Of a stretch of DNA of 16,809 nucleotides, positions 1-7,014 are shown in pieces; the stretch's first letter is position 1; every line of letters starts with the position of its first letter. Position numbers and translations under genes: made by a program. The stretch covers positions 1-16,809 of the forward strand of contig CAJUFX010000016.1 in the NCBI GenBank assembly GCA_910586395.1, written 5' to 3'. Under the pieces are notes generated by a model that was given only the letters and a program-made list of their open reading frames with translations, searched no databases and was not told the origin of the DNA. This stretch comes from an uncultured Bacteroidales bacterium. GTDB lineage: Bacteria > Bacteroidota > Bacteroidia > Bacteroidales > P3.

Positions 1-54
1 TCATGCACGGTTCTTAGAGGGGAAAGCCCCAGCAATGGGGCTGACCTACTCGAC
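1..54 (+). mobile_element. 3' end of a group II intron (domain V tail and domain VI)
   Basis: Bases 5-13 (GCACGGTTC) match the 3' strand of a group II domain V helix, whose 5' strand lies outside the window. Bases 16-50 fold as domain VI: A16-G17 pairs with C49-T50, A18-G19-G20 pairs with C45-C46-T47, and A48 is left bulged between them. The upper stem is 25-30 (AGCCCC) with 37-42 (GGGGCT) around loop 31-36. The bulged A48 is seven bases from C54, as expected for a lariat branch point, and the element ends in the consensus AC. The 3' exon would start at base 55. The catalytic core and any intron-encoded reverse transcriptase would lie upstream of this window. Pairing was read directly; the class assignment is from family knowledge. 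Confidence 0.75.
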
Positions 55-81
55 AACAAAGCCGTAGTCCAAGTCTCCCCC

Positions 82-89
82 TAATTTTG
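82..89 (+). promoter_or_regulatory. -7 element for the alpha/beta hydrolase gene
   Basis: TAATTTTG fits the Bacteroidetes primary-sigma -7 consensus TAnnTTTG and lies 40 bases before the ATG at 130. No TTG-type -33 element is visible 19-21 bases upstream, a position that falls only a few bases beyond the intron end at 54. The promoter may therefore be weak, or partly replaced by readthrough from the intron. Confidence 0.45.
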
Positions 90-129
90 CAACATCTATT
101 CCCGCAACTTGGTAAAAAACTAAAATCAA

Positions 130-1239
130 ATGAAAACGAAGACATTGAAATCATGCGTTGCCGCACTTCTCCTCGGTCTCTCCGCCATGACGACGGCCTG
201 TAAGACCTGTCCGCAACAAAACGGTTCTGCCGAAACTAAAACATCTGCCGAAACTAAAACAAACGACCATATGAATACACGAACCCTGACCCAAACCTGG
301 GACAAGACATTTCCCAAAAGCACCAAGGTGAACCACCGCAAAGTAACGTTCAAAAACCGGTTCGGCATCACGCTGGCCGCCGATCTCTACGAACCCCGGC
401 AGACAAACGGGCAACTGCCCGCCATAGCCGTGAGCGGTCCTTTCGGCGCCGTCAAGGAGCAGGCCTCCGGCTTCTATGCTCAGACACTGGCGGAACACGG
501 CTTCATAACGATGGCGTTCGACCCGTCTTTTACCGGCGAAAGCGGCGGCGAACCGCGCTACGTAGCTTCGCCGGATCTCAACACCGAAGATTTCAGCGCG
601 GCCGTGGACTTTCTCAGCATGCTGCCCGAGGCAGACGAAAATCGTATCGGCATTCTCGGCATCTGCGGCTGGGGCGGCTTCGCCATCAACGCCGCCGCCA
701 ACGATCCGCGCATCAAAGCCACGGTAGCCGCCACAATGTACGACATCAGCCGCTGTCGCGCCAACGGCTATTTCGACGCGATGACGGCTGACGAACGCTA
801 TGCATTGCGCGAACGGCTCAACGCGCAACGCCTCGAAGATTATAAAAACGGCCGTTATACACCGGATGGCGGCGTGGTCGATCCGTTGCCCGAAGACGCC
901 CCGCAATTCGTGAAAGACTACCACGCCTACTACAAAACGCCGCGCGGTTATCACGAACGGTCGCTCAACTCCAACAACGGCTGGAACCAAACGTCCTCGC
1001 TCGCGTTTCTCAATGCGCCGATTTTGGCTTACAGCGACGAAATCCGCAACGCGGTGCTGGTAATTCACGGCGAAAAGGCGCACTCGCGTTATTTCAGCGA
1101 AGACGCTTTCAAAAAACTGAAAGGCGACAACAAGGAACTGTTGATTATTCCCGGCGCGAGCCACGTGGACCTGTACGACAATCCGGACGCCATCCCGTTC
1201 GACCGCATGGCAGCGTTCTTCAACAAACACTTGAGATAA
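130..1239 (+). CDS. Alpha/beta hydrolase, probable lipoprotein, Cys nucleophile
   Basis: A 369-residue protein with the alpha/beta-hydrolase fold of the large COG1073-like (FrsA/YcjY) group. The N terminus has a positive start, a hydrophobic stretch (about 9-20) and a cysteine at 24 after TTA, so a lipoprotein signal is likely although the -3 residue is not the usual Leu. Residues 33-44 are a perfect repeat of SAETKT, encoded by an 18-bp tandem duplication. The fold proper starts near residue 65. The nucleophile elbow is GICGWGG (177-183), so Cys179 replaces the usual Ser. His345 (GASH) is the likely base, and the acid may be Glu315 after strand VIHG. In-frame Met48 begins a segment that looks like the natural start of cytoplasmic relatives, so the lipoprotein leader could be an addition. 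Substrate is unknown; ester or lactone hydrolysis is a family-level inference. It stands alone between an intron tail and a separately promoted gene. Confidence 0.85.
   Translation: MKTKTLKSCVAALLLGLSAMTTACKTCPQQNGSAETKTSAETKTNDHMNTRTLTQTWDKTFPKSTKVNHRKVTFKNRFGITLAADLYEPRQTNGQLPAIAVSGPFGAVKEQASGFYAQTLAEHGFITMAFDPSFTGESGGEPRYVASPDLNTEDFSAAVDFLSMLPEADENRIGILGICGWGGFAINAAANDPRIKATVAATMYDISRCRANGYFDAMTADERYALRERLNAQRLEDYKNGRYTPDGGVVDPLPEDAPQFVKDYHAYYKTPRGYHERSLNSNNGWNQTSSLAFLNAPILAYSDEIRNAVLVIHGEKAHSRYFSEDAFKKLKGDNKELLIIPGASHVDLYDNPDAIPFDRMAAFFNKHLR
226..261 (+). repeat. Perfect 18-bp tandem duplication inside the hydrolase linker
   Basis: The unit at 226-243 is repeated exactly at 244-261 and keeps the reading frame, giving SAETKT twice just after the presumed lipidated cysteine. 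The exact identity suggests a recent slippage or duplication event in the flexible tether between lipid anchor and enzyme. Confidence 0.9.
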
Positions 1240-1365
1240 GACCTTGAAATCGCCCGAGCCGTCTGCACGACGATCCGACACTTCGGTTGACCATGCAGTT
1301 CAGCGGCGGTTCGGCAAAATGAAAATAAAATTTTCCTTTTGCCCTCACCTTGCACGAACTTTCGA

Positions 1366-1397
1366 CTTGCATAGACTGTCGCCATTCACTATCTTTG
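1366..1397 (+). promoter_or_regulatory. Promoter of the SPOR-like secreted protein gene
   Basis: CTTG at 1366-1369 and TATCTTTG at 1390-1397 are separated by exactly 20 bases, matching the Bacteroidetes -33/-7 arrangement. Transcription should start about 7 bases downstream, giving a leader of roughly 25 bases before the ATG at 1429. The 189-base spacer 1240-1428 otherwise shows no gene and no convincing terminator. Confidence 0.7.
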
Positions 1398-1428
1398 CGG
1401 ACTTAGACGCATTCCAAATCCTTTTGCC

Positions 1429-2193
1429 ATGCTATCGATATTCCGTTTCAAAACAACTACCGCCCCGATTCTGTCGGGTATCTTCTGTCTTTTGGCCTTG
1501 ACCTGCGGACAGGCGCAATCGCAACCGGAAGTGGCGCGGTCGGTTTCCGACACCATTACCGCATCGCCGGCCGCACCATCGGAACGTCCGGAACGGCTGC
1601 CCCGAAACAGACGCCAAGCCAACAAGGCGGCCGCGGCCGATACCGTAACGACGCCCGCCCGTTTTCCATCGTTGACGCTGTTTGAGGCCGAAATAGACTT
1701 GGATTCGTTGCTGATGCAGGCCGATACCGTGCCGCCTGCCCCTGATACCGTGATGCCGCTGGGCGAAATCCTTCGGCGAATCACCCATGACGAAGCCTTG
1801 GACAGCCTGTTGCAGAAACGCCTGGCGCATTATAAACAGCATCCGACCCAAGGCTATAGCGTCCTGTTTTTTTCAGCCAGCGGTAACCATTCCGGCGTAG
1901 CCGCCGAACAAGCCGACGAATTCTTTCAGTTCCTCTACCCCGATACGCCGACGTACCTCAGTTACGATGCCCCTTACTATAAACTCAAGGCCGGCAATTT
2001 CCGCACGCGGCTCGAGGCCTCGGCTTTCCTGACACAGATACGGAACGATTATCCGAACGCCTTTGTCGTCAGAGACGTCTTGGACATCAAGCATCTGCTC
2101 CATATGGAAGAACCGGCCCCCGTTCCGGAACCGGCGGACGGAGAAACCGAAACCGTTCCTACCGAAACGGATGAACCCGTTTTGGAATTCTAA
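1429..2193 (+). CDS. Secreted protein with SPOR-like domain
   Basis: A 254-residue protein. Residues 1-30 form a signal peptide ending in AQA-type residues, with probable signal peptidase I cleavage; the cysteine at 26 is not in a good lipobox because Thr precedes it. Residues 33-110 are low complexity and rich in Pro, Ala, Thr and Arg. Residues 141-215 resemble a SPOR domain: GYSVLFFSASGNHS, then a helix with FLYPDTPTYLSYDAPYYKL, then AGNFRTRLEA, a pattern of alternating strands and helices typical of Bacteroidetes SPOR proteins. The tail (225-254) is acidic with repeated Pro, Glu and Thr. SPOR domains bind denuded peptidoglycan, so a periplasmic, cell-wall-linked role is likely; the exact role is unknown. 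It is a single-gene unit with its own promoter and runs convergently into the M16 gene 53 bases away. Confidence 0.8.
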   Translation: MLSIFRFKTTTAPILSGIFCLLALTCGQAQSQPEVARSVSDTITASPAAPSERPERLPRNRRQANKAAAADTVTTPARFPSLTLFEAEIDLDSLLMQADTVPPAPDTVMPLGEILRRITHDEALDSLLQKRLAHYKQHPTQGYSVLFFSASGNHSGVAAEQADEFFQFLYPDTPTYLSYDAPYYKLKAGNFRTRLEASAFLTQIRNDYPNAFVVRDVLDIKHLLHMEEPAPVPEPADGETETVPTETDEPVLEF

Positions 2194-2246
2194 AATCGCC
2201 ACACGGAAGCGATCGGCCTGTTGAAACGCGCCACGGCCTCGAACTC

Positions 2247-3521
2247 CTATTCGTCCGACTCCGTGGCATCCGATTCCGCTACGTCGCCGCAGACCGTTAC
2301 ATGGCAACTGCCGTCGGCGAAATAGCGTTGCGCCGCCTGCCGTATCTCCTCCGGCCCGATGTTTTCCAACGTTTCGGCGAACGAGCGGTAAAACCCATCC
2401 GTCAGGCCGAACATCCTTAAAAATTTCCACTTCTCGGCTATCTCGAAAATGCCGTCCATATCGCGCAGGAAATCGCCTTGATAGACGCTCCGCACGATAT
2501 CCAATTCTTTTTTACCCGGCTTCCTGTCGCAGAGTTTGCGCATCTCGTTCTGAATTTCCCGCACGACCTGCCGGCTGCACGCCCGCTTGACTTCGGACGC
2601 GACAATCCAGACCGTATGCATGCGTAGAGGCAGAATATAGGACGAAATGCCATAGGTATAGCCTTTTTCCTCACGTATATTCTGCATGATACGGGAACCG
2701 AAATAGCCGCCGAACAGATAATCCAAAACCTTGAACGTCGAAAAATCGGCATCCGTGGGCGGCATGACGACCTTGCCCATGCGCACCGAGGCCTGCAGGG
2801 CGCCGGCCTTGGGCACGAAGCCGAAGCGGGCCTGAGGCAAACCGGAGCCGGCCGACAGACGCACGGGGGCGGCCTGCCCCACCGGAAAATCGCGTCCAAA
2901 ACTTTCGGAAAGCGCCCGCACGGCATCGTCGCCATAGCCGCCCGCCACCACGATAGCCGCATTGGCCGCCACGTAGAACCGGCGGTAGAACGCCTCCACA
3001 TCCTCCCGTTGCAGACGGTCGTAATCCGCCCGCTCAATGCTCATGCCGTAAGGATGCCGCGCGCCGAACACCTGCGCGAAAAACGCCCGCCGCGAAATCT
3101 CCGACACCTTCTGCATCGCGATGTCGAACTGGCTGCGCTGTTTTTCCAAATACAACTGCAGTTCGGTGGCTGAGAACACCGCTTCCTTGAAAATTTCCTC
3201 GCAAAGCGCGATGATCTCGCGGCTGTACCGCGCCAACGCATAGATGACAAGCGACGATTGGTCGCGGTCCACATATTTCTCCATGTAGGCGCCGTAATAA
3301 TCGAAGCGTTCGGTCATGGCATCGGCCGAACGGCGTACCGTAGCCTCCAGCAACGCGTTGCACGCCCGCGCCTGCACCGGTTTGTCCTGCAAACTGCTGC
3401 CGGCTTCGAAAATAAATTCCAGACGCAACAACTCCGAATGAGCGTCCGGAAACAGATAAACCGGTATGCCGTTCCCGAGCCACAGGGTCTCGGGCATGAG
3501 CTGGCTATAATCGAATTTCAT
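2247..3521 (-). CDS. M16 family peptidase, zinc-site-less partner subunit
   Basis: A 424-residue M16B-type protein. The position equivalent to HxxEH reads ALLEA (56-60), so both zinc-ligand histidines are alanine and the subunit should be catalytically inactive. The C-terminal half keeps the conserved NIREEKGYTYG segment (281-291), whose Arg and Tyr bind substrate in M16 enzymes. This is the split seen in mitochondrial processing peptidase and many bacterial M16B pairs: one zinc subunit and one subunit completing the substrate chamber. Its ATG overlaps the stop of the upstream M16 gene (ATGA), which points to translational coupling and equal stoichiometry. No signal peptide is visible, so it is probably cytoplasmic. 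Substrate unknown. Confidence 0.9.
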   Translation of the reverse strand: MKFDYSQLMPETLWLGNGIPVYLFPDAHSELLRLEFIFEAGSSLQDKPVQARACNALLEATVRRSADAMTERFDYYGAYMEKYVDRDQSSLVIYALARYSREIIALCEEIFKEAVFSATELQLYLEKQRSQFDIAMQKVSEISRRAFFAQVFGARHPYGMSIERADYDRLQREDVEAFYRRFYVAANAAIVVAGGYGDDAVRALSESFGRDFPVGQAAPVRLSAGSGLPQARFGFVPKAGALQASVRMGKVVMPPTDADFSTFKVLDYLFGGYFGSRIMQNIREEKGYTYGISSYILPLRMHTVWIVASEVKRACSRQVVREIQNEMRKLCDRKPGKKELDIVRSVYQGDFLRDMDGIFEIAEKWKFLRMFGLTDGFYRSFAETLENIGPEEIRQAAQRYFADGSCHVTVCGDVAESDATESDE

Positions 3522-4813
3522 GATTTTGCTTTCGTTTGAACCTTGGCGGATGCGGCCGATGCCACGGATGCGGCACCGGCCGCCGTATAATAAAGCGTCG
3601 TGGCGTTCTCTTCCCGCAGGTACCGTTTGACGGCGGCCTGCATGCGCGCGCCATCGACGGCGGCGTATTTCTCCATTTCCGCCGAAAGGTTTCCGGCTCC
3701 ACCCATGAGTTCGAAATAGCAGAGATTCGTCGCCTTGTCCAACGCCTTGAGGTTGGAAAACAGCAAGGCCGTTTCCAACTTATTCTTGATTTTTTCCAAT
3801 TCCTGATCCGACGGCAGGCTGCCGGCCAACGTACCTATTTGCTCCTGCAGGGCGGCTTCCGCCTCGGCATAGCCGACGCCTTCGTTCAAACGGCCACGGA
3901 TATAAAAAACGCCCGGATCGATGTCGGCCGAGACATAAGCGTCCAATTCATTGAACAACCGCCGCTTTTTGACAAGATCCACATAAAAGCGCGAGGATTT
4001 CCCGTTCGAGAACAAATCGGAAATCAAATCGAAAACATAAAAATCCGGGCTCATACGCTCGCCTATATGATAGACTTTGTACAAAGTCGAATGCGGCACG
4101 TCGCGCACGACCTCCATACGCCGCGCCGCGGTCTGTTCCGGCTCCGGCGCAAGGGCGCGTGGCACAACACCGCCGGAAGGTATTCCGCCGAACCATTTCT
4201 CGCTCAGCGCAAATACTTCTTCCGCCTCCACCGGGCCGGCCACGGCCAGAATAGCGTTGTCCGGCCTATAATAACGGTTGTAAAACGCCTTGATCGCCGA
4301 TAGCGGCATATCGGCTATATGCGCCGTATCCTTGCCGATTGTAGCCCAGGCGTACGGATGCTTCGCATAACAGAGCGGTCGCAACAACAAATCCACATCC
4401 CCGTAGGGTCGGTTCAGATAGCGTTCCTTGAACTCCTCTATGACGACCTCCTTCTGTATCTGAACCTTTTTAGGCGAAAGCACCAGATTCCGCATCCGGT
4501 CGCTCTCCACTTCGAACGCCAATTCCAGACGTTCCCGGGGCATTTGCAGATAATAATTCGTGAAATCGTTGTTCGTAAACGCGTTGTTTTCTCCGCCCGC
4601 GCCCTCTATCACCTCGTCGAAATCGGGAAAACGCCGTGTGCCGCCGAACATCAGGTGTTCCAGCAAGTGCGCCAGCCCCGTATGCGACGGATCCTCATCT
4701 TTCGAACCGACATCGTACAACAGGTTGAACGCCGCCATAGGCGTTGTCGTATCCTTATGCGCCAACACTTTCAGACCGTTGGCCAACACTTTTTTCTCAA
4801 ACGCGATTTCCAT
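3518..4813 (-). CDS. M16 family zinc metallopeptidase (catalytic subunit)
   Basis: A 431-residue M16B peptidase. The inverted zinc motif HLLEH is at 49-53 (His49 and His53 ligands, Glu52 general base), and the EVVIEEFKE segment (122-130) supplies the third glutamate ligand. The start beginning KKVLANGLKVL and the later block VGSKDEDPSHTGLAHLLEHLMFGG-like region are typical of bacterial M16B proteins. I place the start at the ATG at 4813, two bases after the purD stop; a GTG at 4825 would add four residues and overlap purD. The next gene encodes the histidine-less partner, so the active form is probably a heterodimer. The C-terminal end (from about 415) is Ala/Ser/Lys-rich. Likely a cytoplasmic oligopeptide-degrading enzyme, because no signal peptide is seen. 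Confidence 0.92.
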   Translation of the reverse strand: MEIAFEKKVLANGLKVLAHKDTTTPMAAFNLLYDVGSKDEDPSHTGLAHLLEHLMFGGTRRFPDFDEVIEGAGGENNAFTNNDFTNYYLQMPRERLELAFEVESDRMRNLVLSPKKVQIQKEVVIEEFKERYLNRPYGDVDLLLRPLCYAKHPYAWATIGKDTAHIADMPLSAIKAFYNRYYRPDNAILAVAGPVEAEEVFALSEKWFGGIPSGGVVPRALAPEPEQTAARRMEVVRDVPHSTLYKVYHIGERMSPDFYVFDLISDLFSNGKSSRFYVDLVKKRRLFNELDAYVSADIDPGVFYIRGRLNEGVGYAEAEAALQEQIGTLAGSLPSDQELEKIKNKLETALLFSNLKALDKATNLCYFELMGGAGNLSAEMEKYAAVDGARMQAAVKRYLREENATTLYYTAAGAASVASAASAKVQTKAKS

Positions 4814-4815
4814 AG

Positions 4816-6108
4816 TTATCTGCACAAATCCAGACCGATGTCCGTACGGCTGTATTTGCCGTCCATTCCGATGCGGTCCAACAACGCGTAGGCCTTGCGG
4901 CGCGCCGCCTCAATGTCTTCTCCCCAAGCGCCGGCCGACAGGATGCGGCCGCCGCCGCTCCGCACCGCGCCTTGCGCATCCCGTACGGTACCGGCGTGAA
5001 AAATCACCCCGTCGCCGACTGCGGACACGTCCGGCAACCGGATTTCCGCCCCCGTCTGCGGTTTGTCGGGATAACCCGGCGCCGCCATAACGACATGGAC
5101 GGCCGTCCGCGGATCCGTCCGCATCCGCTGTTCGCCCAGACGGTGCATGCAAGCCGATTCCAGCAAATCCACGAGGTCGTTGTCAATGCGCATCATGACC
5201 GACTGGGTTTCCGGATCGCCCATGCGCACATTGTATTCGATCACATAGGGTTCGCCCGCGCAAACCATCAGGCCGAAAAAGATGAAACCGGTGTACGGAA
5301 CCGCATCCCGGCGCAAACCGTCTATCGTCGGCCGCACAATGAGCCGCTCCACCTTTTCGCGCAATTCATCCGTAAAGAACGGCACGGGCGAAACCGACCC
5401 CATGCCGCCCGTGTTCGGCCCCGTGTCGCCGTCGCCGATACGCTTGTAATCCTTGGCTTCCGGCAGTATCACATAGTCCTTGCCGTCGGTCAGGACAAAA
5501 ACCGAAACCTCGATGCCCGACAGAAACTCCTCGATGACGACTTTAGCCGACGCCTTGCCGAATCTGGCATGACACAACATATCCTCCAACGCGGTTTCAG
5601 CTTCTTTCAAATCATTCAAAATCAAAACGCCTTTACCCGAAGCCAAGCCGTCCGCCTTTAACACGTAAGGCGGTTTCAAGCCAGCTAGGAACGCCTTGCC
5701 CTCCGCCAGCGTCGCTTCCGTAAAACTGCGGTAAGCCGCCGTCGGAATGTGATGGCGTTGCATAAAATCCTTGGCGAAATCCTTGCTACCTTCCAGCGTC
5801 GCGCCCGCGCGGCCGGGGCCCACGATGCACAAGTCCCGGAAGCCGGCGTCGGCGGCGAAATAGTCGCGGATACCATCCACCAAAGGTTGTTCAGGCCCTA
5901 CGACCAGCATCCCCACTTCGTGTTCTATGATGAAATCCTTGACGGCCGCGAAATTCTGCAGCGGCAGATCCACATTTTCGGCATAAGCCTGCGTGCCGGC
6001 ATTGCCGGGCGCGACATACAGCCGGCCTATCCGCGCGCTTTGCGCCAGTTTCCAGGTCAAAGCGCTCTCACGCCCGCCGCCGCCAAGAACTAAAACATTA
6101 ACTTTCAT
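4816..6108 (-). CDS. purD: Phosphoribosylamine-glycine ligase (GAR synthetase)
   Basis: PurD joins 5-phosphoribosylamine and glycine with ATP, the second step of de novo purine synthesis. The 430 residues fit the family. Visible signatures are the N-terminal VLVLGGGGRES loop, GLASGKGVLIL in the ATP-grasp lobe, DGDTGPNTGGMGSVSP, and NVRMGDPETQSVMMRI near the metal site. I chose the ATG at 6108 because MKVNVLVLGGGGRE is the family start; in-frame extension to a TTG at 6138 would add ten unsupported residues and run over the promoter. It is the first gene of an operon with the two M16 peptidases, two bases apart. Linking purine synthesis with a peptidase pair may just reflect shared transcription. 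Confidence 0.97.
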   Translation of the reverse strand: MKVNVLVLGGGGRESALTWKLAQSARIGRLYVAPGNAGTQAYAENVDLPLQNFAAVKDFIIEHEVGMLVVGPEQPLVDGIRDYFAADAGFRDLCIVGPGRAGATLEGSKDFAKDFMQRHHIPTAAYRSFTEATLAEGKAFLAGLKPPYVLKADGLASGKGVLILNDLKEAETALEDMLCHARFGKASAKVVIEEFLSGIEVSVFVLTDGKDYVILPEAKDYKRIGDGDTGPNTGGMGSVSPVPFFTDELREKVERLIVRPTIDGLRRDAVPYTGFIFFGLMVCAGEPYVIEYNVRMGDPETQSVMMRIDNDLVDLLESACMHRLGEQRMRTDPRTAVHVVMAAPGYPDKPQTGAEIRLPDVSAVGDGVIFHAGTVRDAQGAVRSGGGRILSAGAWGEDIEAARRKAYALLDRIGMDGKYSRTDIGLDLCR

Positions 6109-6135
6109 GATATTTACATTATTTTGAACCACCGG

Positions 6136-6143
6136 CAAAAATA
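6136..6143 (-). promoter_or_regulatory. -7 element for purD and the M16 pair
   Basis: Read on the minus strand the bases are TATTTTTG, matching TAnnTTTG, 28 bases before the purD ATG at 6108. No good -33 element is visible at the expected distance. It lies back to back with the promoter of the lipoprotein gene, inside the 100-base divergent spacer. Confidence 0.5.
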
Positions 6144-6151
6144 CGCATTTA

Positions 6152-6183
6152 TTTGCTTTTTTCTCATCAATTATCTACTTTTG
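6152..6183 (+). promoter_or_regulatory. Promoter of the small lipoprotein gene
   Basis: TTTG at 6152-6155, a 20-base spacer, then TACTTTTG at 6176-6183: a full match to the Bacteroidetes consensus. The ATG at 6209 follows 25 bases after the -7 element. The -33 element sits just upstream of the divergent purD -7 element, so the two promoters probably compete for polymerase. Confidence 0.7.
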
Positions 6184-6208
6184 TCCGTTATTATAGCCTT
6201 TCATATCT

Positions 6209-6727
6209 ATGAAAACATCACGTCTTTTCCGAATTCTGCCGGCTTTGGCTGTCGGCCTGTTGCTTCCGCTCACGGCCTGCAAACAGGAAAAACCGTTGCA
6301 ACTGCAAGGCGTCTGGCAGGAAGCCTCTTATTGGACGCCCAACGATTCCTTAGCGGCCGACACGCTTATCCATACCTATACGCTGCGCAACATCCGCTTC
6401 GATTGCGACCTCTCGTTCCGGCTCGAACAGACGACCTATCATCACCCCATACAAGACGACCCCGCCTTGAGTACGGAAAGTTTCACCGAATACATCAAAG
6501 GCGATTATATGACGACGGGCAAAGCCATCACGATGACGGGACTGTATTACACCGACAACACCTACAACACGGTCGCGGACAGCACCAACACACTCTACTC
6601 CTACGGCACTTACCAACTCGAGACATCGTTCAAACTGGACGACAAACGCCTGACCCTCGGTGCGACGACGCACGAAAATCCGACACAACATACGTTCTCG
6701 CAGACTGAAGCGCTTGAATGCTATTAG
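6209..6727 (+). CDS. Small lipoprotein of unknown function
   Basis: A 172-residue protein with a clear lipoprotein signal: MKTSRLFRIL, a hydrophobic run, and the lipobox LTAC with Cys24. The mature part begins KQEKPLQLQGVWQ. The phrase LQGVWQEASYW and the later alternating Thr/Tyr-rich strands (ITMTGLYYTDNTYNTV, LYSYGTYQLE) suggest a small antiparallel beta-barrel of lipocalin type that senses or binds something. That is inference; I do not recognise a named family. It is transcribed alone, with a good promoter, and ends before the structured spacer and the gyrB terminator. Confidence 0.78.
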   Translation: MKTSRLFRILPALAVGLLLPLTACKQEKPLQLQGVWQEASYWTPNDSLAADTLIHTYTLRNIRFDCDLSFRLEQTTYHHPIQDDPALSTESFTEYIKGDYMTTGKAITMTGLYYTDNTYNTVADSTNTLYSYGTYQLETSFKLDDKRLTLGATTHENPTQHTFSQTEALECY

Positions 6728-6740
6728 CCGTTCATAGGAC

Positions 6741-6925
6741 GGTGTGCCATAAAGGCCAATCTGCGGTGTTATTATCGGGAACCGGGGGGCGTCATTTACG
6801 TCAGTAACCGACGCCAAACCGAGGCAATTAAGATTTCTTAAATTGCCGAGGTGCGAAGGAGGAAAAACGTAAGTTTAAACGCATCCTCCCCTCAATGCCT
6901 TGCACCTTAGCCTCTCTGACACACC
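6741..6925. ncRNA. Candidate structured RNA in the gyrB/lipoprotein convergent spacer
   Basis: This 185-base stretch between two convergent genes has no plausible ORF but folds into a closed multi-hairpin layout. The outer helix pairs 6741-6746 (GGTGTG) with 6920-6925 (CACACC), continued by 6753-6756 (AGGC) with 6910-6913 (GCCT). Inside are three hairpins. The first is 6788-6793 with 6810-6815, extended by TTAC/GTAA around loop GTCA. The second is 6823-6832 with 6837-6847, with one bulged A. The third is 6849-6854 with 6902-6907, extended by AAGG/CCTT and AGGA/TCCT. A strong terminator follows at 6929. No clear promoter is visible on either strand, so orientation is open. It does not carry signatures I know for RNase P, SRP RNA, tmRNA or the cobalamin riboswitch. 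It could be a processed 3' UTR rather than an independent gene. Confidence 0.35.
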
Positions 6926-6928
6926 TAA

Positions 6929-6976
6929 CGAAAAGGGGGTGTACCAAAACATAAATTTTGGCACACCCCCTTTTCG
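6929..6976. terminator. Strong terminator hairpin downstream of gyrB, possibly bidirectional
   Basis: Arms 6929-6949 and 6956-6976 pair over 21 bases around the six-base loop 6950-6955. The single non-Watson-Crick position (6943 opposite 6962) is an A-C mismatch in the plus transcript but a G-U wobble in the minus transcript, so the hairpin is best formed in the gyrB message. It starts 38 bases after the gyrB stop. The outer parts of the arms are CGAAAAGGGGG and CCCCCTTTTCG, so either transcript ends its stem in UUUU, consistent with termination of both convergent genes. Confidence 0.8.
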
Positions 6977-7014
6977 TACCGTCCCCGACAGGACAACCCA
7001 ATCAAATGCTTGCC

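Noticed and set aside
151..1281. 376-codon open frame on the minus strand over the hydrolase gene
   Set aside because: The plus-strand frame has a clear fold, motifs and leader. The minus frame is Arg/Val-rich with no recognisable motif and is a by-product of GC-rich codon use.
6741..6925. Cobalamin riboswitch, 6S RNA, SRP RNA or RNase P in the structured spacer
   Set aside because: No B12 box, no gene downstream in either sense, no SRP or RNase P core motifs, and a multi-hairpin rather than rod-like 6S layout. A diverged 6S variant is not fully excluded.
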